A stretch of 52,527 nucleotides of DNA from an uncultured Clostridia bacterium (GTDB lineage: Bacteria; Bacillota; Clostridia; Christensenellales; Borkfalkiaceae), in NCBI GenBank assembly GCA_947625245.1, contig CANQNO010000010.1:1-52527 (forward strand), in the 5' to 3' direction. The notes beneath the pieces are model-generated. The model made no database searches. It saw nothing but the letters and a program-made list of their open reading frames with translations, and was not told the DNA's origin. This document shows positions 40,909 to 52,155 of the stretch, in pieces. How positions within the stretch are numbered: position 1 is the first letter of the stretch; every line of letters begins with the position of its first letter. The position numbers were made by a program, and so were the translations under genes.

Positions 40909-41861
40909 TTTCTGACCTCTCCTATGGTTTCGATAATATCTTTTATTCTCGGGTCGGGCTTTTTTGTTATATCCAGACCCTTCAACAGTTTCTCTTTCAG
41001 TTCCACCGCTTCGCAGTCCAGCGCGTCGGAATATATCCTTGCGTCTTCTATCACGTCGCCGTCAATGTTTAGCCGCACGTCGGCGACCCCCCACTCGTAA
41101 CGCCGCTCGAAGCGCAACCCGAAATGTCTGTCGTCGCCGAGCACATAATTTCGGTCTGCAAACTCCGCCGTAAGCCTTTGTATTTCGGCGGCGGGCAACC
41201 CGCTTTCTTTTATCGCACGGCAGCCCGCCGAGGGGTAACGCGCCGTAAAAGCCTTTATAATGGCTTCCGAAATATCCGCCGCCGTGACGCGGGGGTCGAA
41301 TTCCGAAAGGTTGCACACCCTGCTCTTTACGCTCTTCACTCCCTTTGCTTCCAGCTTTACGCGGCTCACGTCGAGATATTTTTCCATAGCCGCGCCGTCG
41401 GTTTTTATTAGTACCGTGCCGTGGTGCAGGCACCCGTTTTTGCCCTTATAAAAAGCGTTGCCCGAAAACTTTCTGCCGTCCGCGACCATGTCGTTCCTGC
41501 CGTTGAGTTCGGCGGGCAAGCCCAAAGACTTTAAGGCGCAGATAATTATGGAAAATTGGTTTTTTATATCGTAATCTTCTTCGGGGAGAACAAAGGTGAA
41601 ATTGAGGTTGCCCTTGTCGTGATAAACGGCTCCGCCGCCCGTAAACCTGCGGGCGAGAAACCCTCCGTCCTCTTTCAGCGCCGCTACGCGGCACTCAGTA
41701 TAGGCGTTCTGGTTTTTACCTATAAAAACCGTTTTGTCGTTCTGCCAGAGATACAGCGCGGCTTCGCCGCTTTTGCAGGTTTTAAGCAGGTATTTTTCTA
41801 TCGCCTGGTTGCGGTAGGGCATAAATCCTTCCGCGCGGACGATTTTAAGCGAATTTATCAT
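40905..41861 (-). CDS. lplA: lipoate-protein ligase A
   Basis: 318 residues. It activates free lipoate with ATP and attaches it to GcvH. Family motifs: the RRFTGGGAVYHDKGNLNFTF core (lipoate-binding RRxxGGGxVxHD), GRNDMVADGRKFSGNA, and HHGTVLI. The C-terminal accessory domain used by ligases for activation is present. First gene of the glycine cleavage operon, so lipoylation and its target are co-expressed; this suggests the organism scavenges lipoate. Confidence 0.94.
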   Translation of the reverse strand: MINSLKIVRAEGFMPYRNQAIEKYLLKTCKSGEAALYLWQNDKTVFIGKNQNAYTECRVAALKEDGGFLARRFTGGGAVYHDKGNLNFTFVLPEEDYDIKNQFSIIICALKSLGLPAELNGRNDMVADGRKFSGNAFYKGKNGCLHHGTVLIKTDGAAMEKYLDVSRVKLEAKGVKSVKSRVCNLSEFDPRVTAADISEAIIKAFTARYPSAGCRAIKESGLPAAEIQRLTAEFADRNYVLGDDRHFGLRFERRYEWGVADVRLNIDGDVIEDARIYSDALDCEAVELKEKLLKGLDITKKPDPRIKDIIETIGEVRK

Positions 41862-41898
41862 GCGCCGTGTTTTCCCCCGTATTTGCTATACACAAAAC

Positions 41899-41904
41899 AT
41901 TATA
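41899..41904 (-). promoter_or_regulatory. -10 box of the glycine cleavage operon
   Basis: Minus-strand TATAAT (41904-41899), with a poor -35 (TTTACT) 18 bases upstream. The leader is only about 30 bases, too short for a glycine riboswitch. Confidence 0.5.
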
Positions 41905-41979
41905 TCACGCAGGTAAAAACAAGTAAAGAATTTTATGATAATTGAATTGAAAATCTTTTTTCACACGCCCCTTTTACGG

Positions 41980-42011
41980 CGGCAAAAAAGGCGGGAAAAT
42001 TCCCGCCTTTT
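41980..42011 (-). terminator. terminator after cardiolipin synthase
   Basis: 12-bp arms AAAAGGCGGGAA (41986-41997) and TTCCCGCCTTTT (42000-42011), followed on the minus strand by T6. Confidence 0.75.
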
Positions 42012-42025
42012 AAAAATGCAATAAG

Positions 42026-43600
42026 CTACATCAGCGGCGAAACCACCCTCAGCGCAGCCGCTATCGCTTTTTTGAACCACCCCGTTTTTATGGGACCCGT
42101 TTGGGGGTTTTCTTCAAAAGTCTTTAAAAAATCAGCTTCGGCGTCCGCCATTACCTGTTTGTCGTCGGTGTAGATGCCGTTGTCGAACTCAATATAAAAG
42201 GAACGCATATCAAAATTCGCCGAACCCACCATTGCGCAGTTTTCGGTGAGCACCACCTTGCCGTGCACAAAGGTGTTGTCCACATAATGTATTTTTACAC
42301 CGTGCTTTTTAAGCCTTTCCGCGTTGGAGCGGGTAACGGCGTAAATAAACGGGTAGTCGGGCACGGCGGGCAGAACTATGTGCACGTCCACCCCCGACTT
42401 GGCTTTGGCTTTTATCTGGTTCATCATAGCGCCGTCGGGTATGAGATAGGGGGTCATTATATACAGCTTGTTCCTCGCCCCGCTTATCGCGTTGAAATAC
42501 ACCCCGCGGCACAGCGGCTCGTCAAGCTCCGGTCCGCCCGCATAGGGCAGGACGACCGAAGAATTTTCTTCGGGCACGTACTTGCCGATATATTTATCGA
42601 AAACTATTTCCTCGCGGGTGGAAAGTTCCCACTGCCTCAAAAAGGTAAGGCTGAGCCCGTCCACTGCCTCGCCCTGTATTTTAAGCCCCGCGTCCTTCCA
42701 CTTTCCGCCGTTTTTAATGTTGTAGTTAACATAGTCGTCGGCTATGTTACAGCCGCCCGTATAGCCGTATTTGCCGTCTATAACCACAATTTTACGGTGG
42801 TCGCGGTAGTTTAGCCCGAACCCGAAAAGGGTTGCGAGCTTCTGGAAAGAGTGCAGCTTTACCCTCGCCTCTTTCAAAACTTTTTTGGACGAAGTTTTAA
42901 ATACCCCCTGGCAGCCCACGTCGTCGTACAAAAACCTGACTTCTACGCCTTCCGCGGCTTTCCTTGCCAGAATTTCCGAAAGCTTTTCGAGGAGCTTCCC
43001 TTCTGCCACTATAAAATATTCCAGAAATATGAATTCCCGCGCGCTCTCCATATCGGCAAGCATATCCTCGAAAAGGGGCGCCGCGTCCGGATAGTACTTT
43101 ATTGCGGTATTTGCGTAAGGCACGTACCCGCCCGAATTGCGCACGTACTCGCAGTCGTTTTTAACGGCTTCCGATCTCCCGTCGAGGCAGCGGGTCTTTG
43201 TATATTTTTCGGTGCGCGCCGCTATTTTGTCGTATCTCATCTTGTCGTAGCCGTAGCATACCCGCTTATCCGCGAGGAAGTACACTATATAGCCGCTTCC
43301 GAAAGAGACCAAAAGCAAAAACAGCCAGCTCGTTTTGGACTGCACGTCCCGCTCGCATATAAATACGTACACCCCCGTAAGCAGGGTGAGCGCCAGCGAA
43401 ACATAATAAAATATTTTAAATTTAAAGGCGAAAAAAGCGTACAGGAAAGCCAATACGGAGAGCTGCAGCACAATGCCCAGATCGGTAAACAGCGCCTTTG
43501 CGCCCGTGCGCAGGTCTACCCATTTTTTATGAATACTCTTCGCTCTTTTCGGGCAGGAAGCTATCTCTCCGCCCTTTAAAACCGGTTCCGTATTTTCCAT
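42026..43600 (-). CDS. cls: cardiolipin synthase (phospholipase D family)
   Basis: 524 residues. Two N-terminal membrane helices (about 45-90) and another near 105-125 are followed by two PLD domains. HKD motif one is DHRKIVVIDGKYGYTGGCN; motif two is VHGKVVLTENCAMVGSANFD. It joins two phosphatidylglycerols into cardiolipin at the membrane. It lies 28 bases after the metallohydrolase gene in the valS operon. The N-terminal ~35 residues are an unusual charged extension. Confidence 0.93.
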   Translation of the reverse strand: MENTEPVLKGGEIASCPKRAKSIHKKWVDLRTGAKALFTDLGIVLQLSVLAFLYAFFAFKFKIFYYVSLALTLLTGVYVFICERDVQSKTSWLFLLLVSFGSGYIVYFLADKRVCYGYDKMRYDKIAARTEKYTKTRCLDGRSEAVKNDCEYVRNSGGYVPYANTAIKYYPDAAPLFEDMLADMESAREFIFLEYFIVAEGKLLEKLSEILARKAAEGVEVRFLYDDVGCQGVFKTSSKKVLKEARVKLHSFQKLATLFGFGLNYRDHRKIVVIDGKYGYTGGCNIADDYVNYNIKNGGKWKDAGLKIQGEAVDGLSLTFLRQWELSTREEIVFDKYIGKYVPEENSSVVLPYAGGPELDEPLCRGVYFNAISGARNKLYIMTPYLIPDGAMMNQIKAKAKSGVDVHIVLPAVPDYPFIYAVTRSNAERLKKHGVKIHYVDNTFVHGKVVLTENCAMVGSANFDMRSFYIEFDNGIYTDDKQVMADAEADFLKTFEENPQTGPIKTGWFKKAIAAALRVVSPLM

Positions 43601-43628
43601 ATCAAAATCTCCATCTTCCCGCGGAAAA

Positions 43629-44831
43629 TCACACCCCGTTCCAGGTTCTGTTGGCTTTGAACCACTCCGTATCTTTAAGCAAGGTGTAATTGTTTGAACA
43701 GTAAAGCTTTAATTCCCCGTCAAAATAAAAAACTATATTCCCGTTCATCTGTTTATAGCCGCTGCCGTCGGCAAGGTTGGTGCAGTAAATTTTATCGGTG
43801 TACGCCGACACCCTGTCTACAAACTCCTGCGCGGGGAAATAGTGCAGAGGGTCGGACGCATATTCGTCCGAACCCGCGCAACAGCTCACCACAACGTATT
43901 TCGGCTTTACAGCCTCTAAAAGCTCTTCGCCCGACGCGGTATAACTGCCGTGGTGCCCAGCTTTGAAAAGCTCCGCTTCGGGCAAAACGTCGTACTTGCT
44001 TTTGGAATTTTTGGGGTCTTTGTAGTACTCCGCAAGCTTTTTCTCCCCCTTTTCCTCCAAATCGCCCGTGAACAGGTAATGGGAAACTTCCGTCTGCCTT
44101 TCATATGTCAAAAGGGTGACTACCGAGTGGTTGTTTTCGTTGCTCTTGTCTACGTTGTAGTAATAATAGTTGTAAAGTATGTTGAGGGAAAGGGTGCGCG
44201 CGTCGTTCAAAAAGTACTGCCTGAAAGCCCCGTCCTTTTCCTCGTAGCATTGGCTTGCCGTAAAAACGGAACTCCCCTTGCCGCGCAGCTCTTCAGCCGC
44301 GTTTAAAAAATCACCGTAGAGTTTGCTCGAAGCGGGATCCTTGCCCGACTTGTCGAACATTATAAAAGTGCCTATTTCGTATTTATAAAATATCCCGTTG
44401 CCCTTGCCGCTCTCGCCCAAAAACGCCGAAATATGGTCCTGGTCTGAGTGTGTGGCTATAACGTATTCGAGCTTCCCGTCCGCGCAATAGCCGTCTATGT
44501 ATGCGCCGAGAGTATCCGCGCTGTTCTTGCGGGAACCCGCGTCTATCAGCACTTCCGTTTCGCCGCAGTCAATCAAAATGCAGTCGCCCGTAAACTTGTT
44601 GCCCACGTCGAGAAAATGCACCGAAAATTCCGCGCCGCTTATTTCATCCGTCGTGCCCTGCGTTATGTCTGGGGAATTATTTTGTGGGTTTTTAAACAGT
44701 TTTTCAAAGATGTCGGGTCTGAAACGCCACAAAATTATCAAACCCGCCACGACAATAACTACCGCGGCAACTATGCCCGCAACAGCGGCGGCGGGAAATT
44801 TAAATGCCCTGTTATATTTGCGCTTAGCCAT
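43629..44831 (-). CDS. membrane-anchored ComEC/Rec2-like metallo-beta-lactamase-fold hydrolase
   Basis: 400 residues. An N-terminal membrane helix (about 12-33) and a Ser/Thr-rich linker precede an extracytoplasmic MBL-fold domain. The metal motif reads ATHSDQDHIS, where the classic HxHxDH has Ser-Asp in place of the second His, as in ComEC-type enzymes (HPDxDH). FLDVGNKFTGDCILIDCGE and FKAGHHGSYTASGEELL are other typical parts. Likely a secreted nuclease or phosphodiesterase of the DNA-uptake or nutrient type, without the ComEC channel. It begins 8 bases after valS. Confidence 0.82.
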   Translation of the reverse strand: MAKRKYNRAFKFPAAAVAGIVAAVVIVVAGLIILWRFRPDIFEKLFKNPQNNSPDITQGTTDEISGAEFSVHFLDVGNKFTGDCILIDCGETEVLIDAGSRKNSADTLGAYIDGYCADGKLEYVIATHSDQDHISAFLGESGKGNGIFYKYEIGTFIMFDKSGKDPASSKLYGDFLNAAEELRGKGSSVFTASQCYEEKDGAFRQYFLNDARTLSLNILYNYYYYNVDKSNENNHSVVTLLTYERQTEVSHYLFTGDLEEKGEKKLAEYYKDPKNSKSKYDVLPEAELFKAGHHGSYTASGEELLEAVKPKYVVVSCCAGSDEYASDPLHYFPAQEFVDRVSAYTDKIYCTNLADGSGYKQMNGNIVFYFDGELKLYCSNNYTLLKDTEWFKANRTWNGV

Positions 44832-44839
44832 ATTTAAAA

Positions 44840-47455
44840 TTAAAGATTTTTAAGCTGTTCCAAAATTTTTTCGCGCATGGTGATATATTTTTCGAGCTTA
44901 GCCCTCTCTTCGTCCACAAGTTTTTTGGGCGCTTTGGACATAAAGCCCTGGTTGGAAAGCTTGCCGTCGGCGCGGCGGATCTCCGCAACCGCCTTTTCAA
45001 GCTCCCCTTCAAGCCTCTCCCGCTCCTTTTCGGTGTCCACGAGGTCGCCCATGGGGATATACAGCGTACCCACCGCCAAAACTTTGGCGACTACCTTTTC
45101 GCCCGCTTCCGACTGGCAGGAGACGAACTCTATCTCTTTTACCCCGGCAAGTTTCATAATGCTGTCGCGGTTGGCGGAAACCAGCCTCTTCGCCTCCGTG
45201 GATATAAACAGGCTTACCTTTTTGGAGGGCGGGCAACCCACTTCGGTTTTGGCGGCGCGCACCGCCTTTATTATCTCCATCACTCCCTCAAAAGCCTGCG
45301 CGTCCTTTTTAAAGGTAAGGCGGGAATTGTAGCGGGGATAATCCTTTAACATTATAGTGCCCGAAGCGCCCGGAAGAGAACGGTAGATTTCATCCGTTAT
45401 AAAGGGTATGAACGGGTGTAGAAGTTTGAGTATTCCGTCCAGCACGAAGGTGAGCACGGCAAGCGCCGCGTCCTTTTTGTCCTCGTCCGCGCCGTAGAGC
45501 GCGGGTTTGGAAAGCTCTATATACCAATCGCAGAAATCGGACCAGGTAAAGTCGTAAAGGGTTTGGCAGGCTATGCCCAGCTCGAATTTGTTTAAGTTTA
45601 ACGTGACGTCGCGTATTACAGATTGCAGGCGGGATATTATCCACTTGTCCGCGCCGCAGAGCTTTACTTCCGAAAGGGCTTTCACCTTTCTCCCCTCCGC
45701 GTTGGTTATTACAAAGCGGCTGGCGTTCCAGATTTTATTCATAAAGTTGGAGCAGGCTTCTACTTTGGCGTCCGAATACCGCGTATCGTTGCCGGGAGCG
45801 ACGCCCTGCAAAAGCGAAAACCTTAGGCTGTCCGCGCCGTATTTTTCTATTACGTCGAGCGGGTCCACGCCGTTGCCCAGACTTTTCGACATTTTTCTGC
45901 CCTTTTCGTCACGCACGAGCCCGTGCATGAGCACGTCGCGGAAAGGCACTTTGCGCATGTGCCTCAGCCCCGAAAATATCATCCTCGCTACCCAGAAAAA
46001 GATTATGTCATAGCCCGTGACGAGCACGTCGGTAGGATAAAAATATTCGAGATCGGAAGTGTCGTCGGGATAGCCGAGCGTGGAAAAAGGCCAAAGTGCG
46101 GAAGAGAACCAGGTGTCGAGCACGTCCTCGTCCTGCGTAAGGTTTGCACTGCCGCATTCGGGGCAGACTTCGGGGTCGTTTTTGGCGCAGATCTCCTTGC
46201 CGCAGTCGCCGCAGTACCATACGGGTATCCTGTGCCCCCACCAGAGCTGGCGGGATATGCACCAATCCTTTACGTTCTCCATCCAATTGTAATAGGTCTT
46301 TGCAAAGCGTTCGGGCACGAAAGTAACTTTTTTGTCCATGACCGCGTTGATAGCGGGGCGGGCAAGTTCTTCCATTTTGACGAACCACTGTTTGGAGACA
46401 ATGGGCTCGACGGTGGAGCGGCAACGGTAGCAGTGCCCTACGTTGTGCGCGTGGGGCACGGTTTTTATTAGGTGACCGCTCTCTTTTAAATCCTTTACGA
46501 GCAGCTTTCTGCACTCGTACCTGTCCATACCGGCGTATTTGCCGGCGTTTTCGTTCATCGTGCCGTCGTCGTTCATGACCCTTATTACGGGCAGGTTGTG
46601 CCTTAACCCGACTTCAAAGTCGTTGGGGTCGTGCGCGGGGGTGATTTTAACCACGCCCGTGCCGAACTCCATATCGGCGTGTTCGTCGCCAACTATGGGG
46701 ATCGCCCTGCCGACGGCGGGCAGAATTACCTTTTTGCCTATAAGGCGGTTATAACGCTTGTCGGCGGGGTTGACCGCAACGGCGGTGTCGCCGAACATCG
46801 TTTCGGGGCGGGTAGTCGCCACTTCGAGCGCAAAATCCCCGTCCTCGGAAAAATATTTTATATGCCAGAAATTGCCCTCTTCCTCCGCGTACTCCACTTC
46901 CGCGTCCGAAAGCGCCGTTTTACAGCAAGGGCACCAGTTTATTATGCGGCTGCCGCGGTAAATCAGATGGGAATTGTAGAGGTTTACAAAAACTTCCCTT
47001 ACCGCTTTGGAGCACTTTTCGTCCATAGTGAAGGTGAGGCGGGACCAATCGCACGAGGAGCCCAATTTTTTGAGCTGGCTGCAGATCCTGTTCTCGTACT
47101 TGTCTTTCCACGCCCAGGCGCGCTTCAAAAAGCCTTCCCTGCCCAAATCGGCTTTGGTAAGCCCTTCCTTTTTCATGTCCTCTACGATTTTTACTTCGGT
47201 AGCTATGGAAGCGTGATCGGTGCCGGGCAGCCAAAGAGTACAATAACCCTGCATGCGCTTGAAGCGTATGATGGTGTCCTGCAACGTCTCGTCCATGGCG
47301 TGACCCATATGGAGCTGCCCCGTAATGTTGGGAGGGGGCATTACAATGGTAAAGGGCACTTTTTTGTCGTCGCGCACGGCTTTGAAACAGCCCGTTTCCT
47401 CCCACTCCTTATATAATCTGTCCTCGAATCTCTTCGGGTCGTATGTCTTTTCCAT
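44840..47455 (-). CDS. valS: valyl-tRNA synthetase
   Basis: 871 residues, full length. Class I signature HMGH in PPPNITGQLHMGHAMD, the KMSKS motif in KGRKMSKSLGNGVDP, a zinc-type Cys cluster in CGDCGKEICAKNDPEVCPEC, and a C-terminal coiled coil that binds tRNA. The editing domain (TTRPETMFGDTAVAVNP) is intact. GAGGTAATT precedes the ATG. It heads a three-gene operon with the metallohydrolase and cls. The 5' leader (~75 bases) is too short for the T-box that often controls valS. Confidence 0.96.
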   Translation of the reverse strand: MEKTYDPKRFEDRLYKEWEETGCFKAVRDDKKVPFTIVMPPPNITGQLHMGHAMDETLQDTIIRFKRMQGYCTLWLPGTDHASIATEVKIVEDMKKEGLTKADLGREGFLKRAWAWKDKYENRICSQLKKLGSSCDWSRLTFTMDEKCSKAVREVFVNLYNSHLIYRGSRIINWCPCCKTALSDAEVEYAEEEGNFWHIKYFSEDGDFALEVATTRPETMFGDTAVAVNPADKRYNRLIGKKVILPAVGRAIPIVGDEHADMEFGTGVVKITPAHDPNDFEVGLRHNLPVIRVMNDDGTMNENAGKYAGMDRYECRKLLVKDLKESGHLIKTVPHAHNVGHCYRCRSTVEPIVSKQWFVKMEELARPAINAVMDKKVTFVPERFAKTYYNWMENVKDWCISRQLWWGHRIPVWYCGDCGKEICAKNDPEVCPECGSANLTQDEDVLDTWFSSALWPFSTLGYPDDTSDLEYFYPTDVLVTGYDIIFFWVARMIFSGLRHMRKVPFRDVLMHGLVRDEKGRKMSKSLGNGVDPLDVIEKYGADSLRFSLLQGVAPGNDTRYSDAKVEACSNFMNKIWNASRFVITNAEGRKVKALSEVKLCGADKWIISRLQSVIRDVTLNLNKFELGIACQTLYDFTWSDFCDWYIELSKPALYGADEDKKDAALAVLTFVLDGILKLLHPFIPFITDEIYRSLPGASGTIMLKDYPRYNSRLTFKKDAQAFEGVMEIIKAVRAAKTEVGCPPSKKVSLFISTEAKRLVSANRDSIMKLAGVKEIEFVSCQSEAGEKVVAKVLAVGTLYIPMGDLVDTEKERERLEGELEKAVAEIRRADGKLSNQGFMSKAPKKLVDEERAKLEKYITMREKILEQLKNL

Positions 47456-47532
47456 AATTACCTCTTATCCCGCGTCCCGTTTCTTCGGGCGGCGGGGAAC
47501 GCCTGTTTTTTACCTTGACCGTATACGGAAGT

Positions 47533-47583
47533 ATTATACATTAATTAAACCTTCGTTGTCAAACCAAACGGCGGCGGCATAAT
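47533..47583. promoter_or_regulatory. overlapping divergent promoters of valS and the ABC importer
   Basis: Minus strand: TTGACA (47562-47557), 18 bases, TATAAT (47538-47533) toward valS. Plus strand: TTGTCA (47556-47561), 16 bases, CATAAT (47578-47583) toward the importer. The two -35 boxes occupy the same bases, so the promoters should compete. Confidence 0.6.
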
Positions 47584-47613
47584 ATGTATTATTAAAATTT
47601 TAAGGAGCTTACA

Positions 47614-48609
47614 GTGAAAAACAAGCTGATTTACTTATTGACCGCCGCCGTATGCGCCTTTATGGCAGCATTTGCGGCGGCGGGCTGCAAAAAGGACGAC
47701 AAAGTCGTCCGGATAAACGAAGTCACCCACTCGGTGTTCTATGCCCCCATGTACCTTGCCGACGCGCTGGGATATTTCGGGGAAGAAGGTTTTAAAGTTG
47801 AAATTACCAACGGCGGCGGCGCGGACGCAACCATGGCTGCGGTGCTTTCGGGCGGCGCGGACGTGGGATTTTGCGGTCCCGAAGCCGCCATTTACGTCAA
47901 TATCGGCGGCAGCGACGACCAGCCCGTCGTCTTTGCACAGCTGACCAAACGCGACGGCTCGTTCCTTGTGGGGAGAGATCCCGAACCCGATTTCACCTGG
48001 GCTAAACTCGAGGGGAAAAACGTGCTGGCGGGCAGACGCGGCGGCGTCCCCGCAATGACTTTCGAATACGTGCTTAAACAGGGCGGCATCCACGCCAATC
48101 TGAATTATGACGTAGCGTTCAACATGATGACTTCGGCGTTCGAGAGCGGCATTGCCGACTACTGCACCATGTTCGAACCCGTGGCAAGCGAATACCAGGC
48201 GGCGGGCAAAGGCTATGTAGTGGCTTCGGTAGGGCAGGATTCGGGCGAAATCCCCTACACCTGCTTTATGGCAAAAAAGAGCTATATCGAAAGTCACAAA
48301 GAAAATGTGGAAGGTCTTACCCGCGCCGTGACTAAGGCGATAAAATATATAAATACCGCCGACAGCGCAACGGTGGCTTCGATGCTTGCGCCCTATTTTG
48401 CGGGCACGAGCGAAGCAAGCCTTAAGATCTCGGTCGAAAGTTACAAAAAAATCGACGCGTGGGTAACGAATATGGCGATGAAAGAAGAGTCTTTCGAGAA
48501 GTTGCAGGACGTTATAGAGCTTGCGGGCGAACTCGAAAAACGCGTAGCTTTCCGGGAAGTAGTCGACACCGGAATCGCCGATAGGATATACAGAGAAGTT
48601 TACGCATAA
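47614..48609 (+). CDS. ABC importer substrate-binding lipoprotein (NitT/TauT, NMT1-like)
   Basis: 331 residues from a GTG start with AAGGAG upstream. The lipoprotein signal ends AAAGC, followed by KKDDK. The fold is NMT1/THI5-SsuA-like: [19 protein letters not shown] near the start, then [14 protein letters not shown] and FMAKKSYIE. Such proteins bind sulfonates, nitrate, pyrimidine thiamine precursors or riboflavin; the ligand cannot be told here because no biosynthetic neighbour is present. Its stop overlaps the ATPase start codon. Confidence 0.9.
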   Translation: MKNKLIYLLTAAVCAFMAAFAAAGCKKDDKVVRINEVTHSVFYAPMYLADALGYFGEEGFKVEITNGGGADATMAAVLSGGADVGFCGPEAAIYVNIGGSDDQPVVFAQLTKRDGSFLVGRDPEPDFTWAKLEGKNVLAGRRGGVPAMTFEYVLKQGGIHANLNYDVAFNMMTSAFESGIADYCTMFEPVASEYQAAGKGYVVASVGQDSGEIPYTCFMAKKSYIESHKENVEGLTRAVTKAIKYINTADSATVASMLAPYFAGTSEASLKISVESYKKIDAWVTNMAMKEESFEKLQDVIELAGELEKRVAFREVVDTGIADRIYREVYA

Positions 48610-49331
48610 TGCTGGAATTCGAAAACGTCTCCTACACCTATCATACGAAATCGGGCGAAACTTCCGCCGTGCGCGACTTGAACTTCAAAGTCTTAAAGGG
48701 GCAATTCGTTTCGGTAATAGGTCCTTCGGGCTGCGGCAAGTCCACCATACTTTCTATAGCCGCGGGACTGCTTTCCCCCTCGTCGGGGAAAGTGGTGTGC
48801 GACAGCGCCGAATTCGGATATATGCTCCAGCGCGACGCGCTGTTCGAGTGGCGCACGGTGGAACAGAATATATTTCTGCCGCTGGAAATAAAAAAGCGCA
48901 ACAGCGCCGAAATGCGCAAAAAGGCAGTGGAACTCGCCGAAAAATACGGGCTTAAAGACTTTTTGAAAAAGAGCCCTTCGCAGCTTTCGGGCGGGATGCG
49001 GCAGAGAGTGGCGCTTATAAGGACGCTTGCCGCCGAACCCGAAATACTGTTACTCGACGAACCTTTTTCCGCACTCGATTACCAAACACGTTTGGAAGTG
49101 TGCGACGACGTTCAGGCGATAATAAAATCGGAAAAAAAGACGGCGCTTCTCGTCACGCACGATATTTCGGAGGCGATAGCCCTTTCGGACAAAGTCGTGG
49201 TTTTGTCCTCGCGCCCGGCGCACGTAGTCGCCGAACATGCGATAGATTTTGCCGCGACCCCGCGCGAAAGGCGTAACGACGTGCGTTTTGCAAAAACTTT
49301 CGAAGTCCTGCGCGAAGAACTCGGGCTGTAA
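48609..49331 (+). CDS. ABC importer ATPase (NitT/TauT family)
   Basis: 240 residues. Walker [11 protein letters not shown]-loop [11 protein letters not shown], signature [11 protein letters not shown], Walker [13 protein letters not shown] and switch VTHDISEAI are all intact. It energises the importer. The ATG overlaps the upstream stop (TAATG), so the two are coupled. Confidence 0.95.
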   Translation: MLEFENVSYTYHTKSGETSAVRDLNFKVLKGQFVSVIGPSGCGKSTILSIAAGLLSPSSGKVVCDSAEFGYMLQRDALFEWRTVEQNIFLPLEIKKRNSAEMRKKAVELAEKYGLKDFLKKSPSQLSGGMRQRVALIRTLAAEPEILLLDEPFSALDYQTRLEVCDDVQAIIKSEKKTALLVTHDISEAIALSDKVVVLSSRPAHVVAEHAIDFAATPRERRNDVRFAKTFEVLREELGL

Positions 49332-49362
49332 AAAGCCGACGACAATGAGGATATTTCCAAAG

Positions 49363-50166
49363 ATGAAAAACAAGAACTATTCCCGCGAGCATCTCGCGTT
49401 TTTAAAAAAACAAAGGACGAAAAAAATAACGGTCATAGTGCTGCGCTGCCTCGTTCTCGCCGCCGTATTCGGCGTTTGGGAACTTCTTGCGCGGTATAAG
49501 GTGATAAATTCCTTTATAACCAGCTCCCCGAGCCGCGTTATCAAAACGATAGGCATGCTGTATAACGAGGGAACGCTGTTTTACCATATAGGCATAACCC
49601 TCGGCGAAACCATGGCGGGATTTTTTGCAGCCGTCATTTTGGGCTATGCGACAGCCGTGCTGTTATGGTCGAGCGATACCCTGCACGCAGTGATGGAACC
49701 TTATATAGTGGTGCTCAACTCCCTGCCGAAAATCGCGCTGGGACCCCTGATAATCATATGGATAGGCACCGGCAACGACGCCATAATTTTTATGACGGTG
49801 ATAGTGGCGGTGATCCTGTGCATAATGAATACCTATGCGGGATTTTCGGCGGTTGACCCTACAAAACTCACCCTTATGAAAGCAATGGGCGCGGGTAAGC
49901 TTACAACTCTTGTAAAACTTGTCGCGCCCGCCTCGCTGCCCGCGCTCATGAACACCCTTAAAGTGGCGGTCGGGCTGGCGTGGATAGGCTCGATAATGGG
50001 CGAATATATAGTCTCGCGCGCGGGGCTGGGATATCTGATAGTTTACGGCGGGCAGGTTATGAAACTCGACCTCGTAATGACCGCAACCCTGATTTTATGC
50101 GCGCTGGCGGGCGGCATGTACGCCATAATAGCGCTTATCGAAAAAATTGTAGTCAAACAATTTTGA
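49363..50166 (+). CDS. ABC importer permease (NitT/TauT family)
   Basis: 267 residues from the ATG at 49363; an ATG at 49345 is the other plausible start and neither has a strong ribosome site. The EAA loop that contacts the ATPase reads LMKAMGAGKLTTLVKLVAPA, with a following SLPALMNTLKVAVGLAWIGS. About six membrane helices. Completes the importer operon. Confidence 0.88.
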   Translation: MKNKNYSREHLAFLKKQRTKKITVIVLRCLVLAAVFGVWELLARYKVINSFITSSPSRVIKTIGMLYNEGTLFYHIGITLGETMAGFFAAVILGYATAVLLWSSDTLHAVMEPYIVVLNSLPKIALGPLIIIWIGTGNDAIIFMTVIVAVILCIMNTYAGFSAVDPTKLTLMKAMGAGKLTTLVKLVAPASLPALMNTLKVAVGLAWIGSIMGEYIVSRAGLGYLIVYGGQVMKLDLVMTATLILCALAGGMYAIIALIEKIVVKQF

Positions 50167-50182
50167 ACGGTTTTAAATACGG

Positions 50183-50222
50183 ATTGCGTTTTAAATGTTA
50201 ATATTGCGTTTTAAATGCTAAT
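50183..50222 (+). repeat. two tandem 20-bp direct repeats
   Basis: Bases 50183-50202 and 50203-50222 are the same 20-mer (ATTGCGTTTTAAATG..TAAT) with one T/C difference. It lies just after the importer operon and before the integrative element. Confidence 0.75.
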
Positions 50223-50278
50223 AAAGACATTTACAAAGCGCCGCCCGCGCATTATGCGGGTTGCGGTAGGGATTCTAT

Positions 50279-50315
50279 GAATAAGCGGTTTGGCGGTTAG
50301 TCAAACCGCTTATTC
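50279..50315. repeat. 14-bp perfect inverted repeat next to the serine recombinase
   Basis: GAATAAGCGGTTTG (50279-50292) and its exact complement (50302-50315) with a 9-base loop. No T-run follows on either strand, so it is a weak terminator at best; it could belong to the end of the integrative element. Confidence 0.5.
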
Positions 50316-50332
50316 GTTGTCCTTCCCGAAGT

Positions 50333-52155
<1,823 letters not shown>

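Noticed and set aside
41862-42025. Glycine riboswitch before the glycine cleavage operon
   Set aside because: The space between promoter and start is about 30 bases and no paired aptamer-like structure is seen.
47456-47613. T-box leader before valS
   Set aside because: The leader is too short and lacks the T-box core and a terminator/antiterminator.
47584-47613. TPP riboswitch before the NMT1-like importer
   Set aside because: The leader is about 25 bases and has no CTGAGA motif.
50183-50222. CRISPR array
   Set aside because: Only two adjacent copies of a 20-mer with no spacer between them, and no cas genes.
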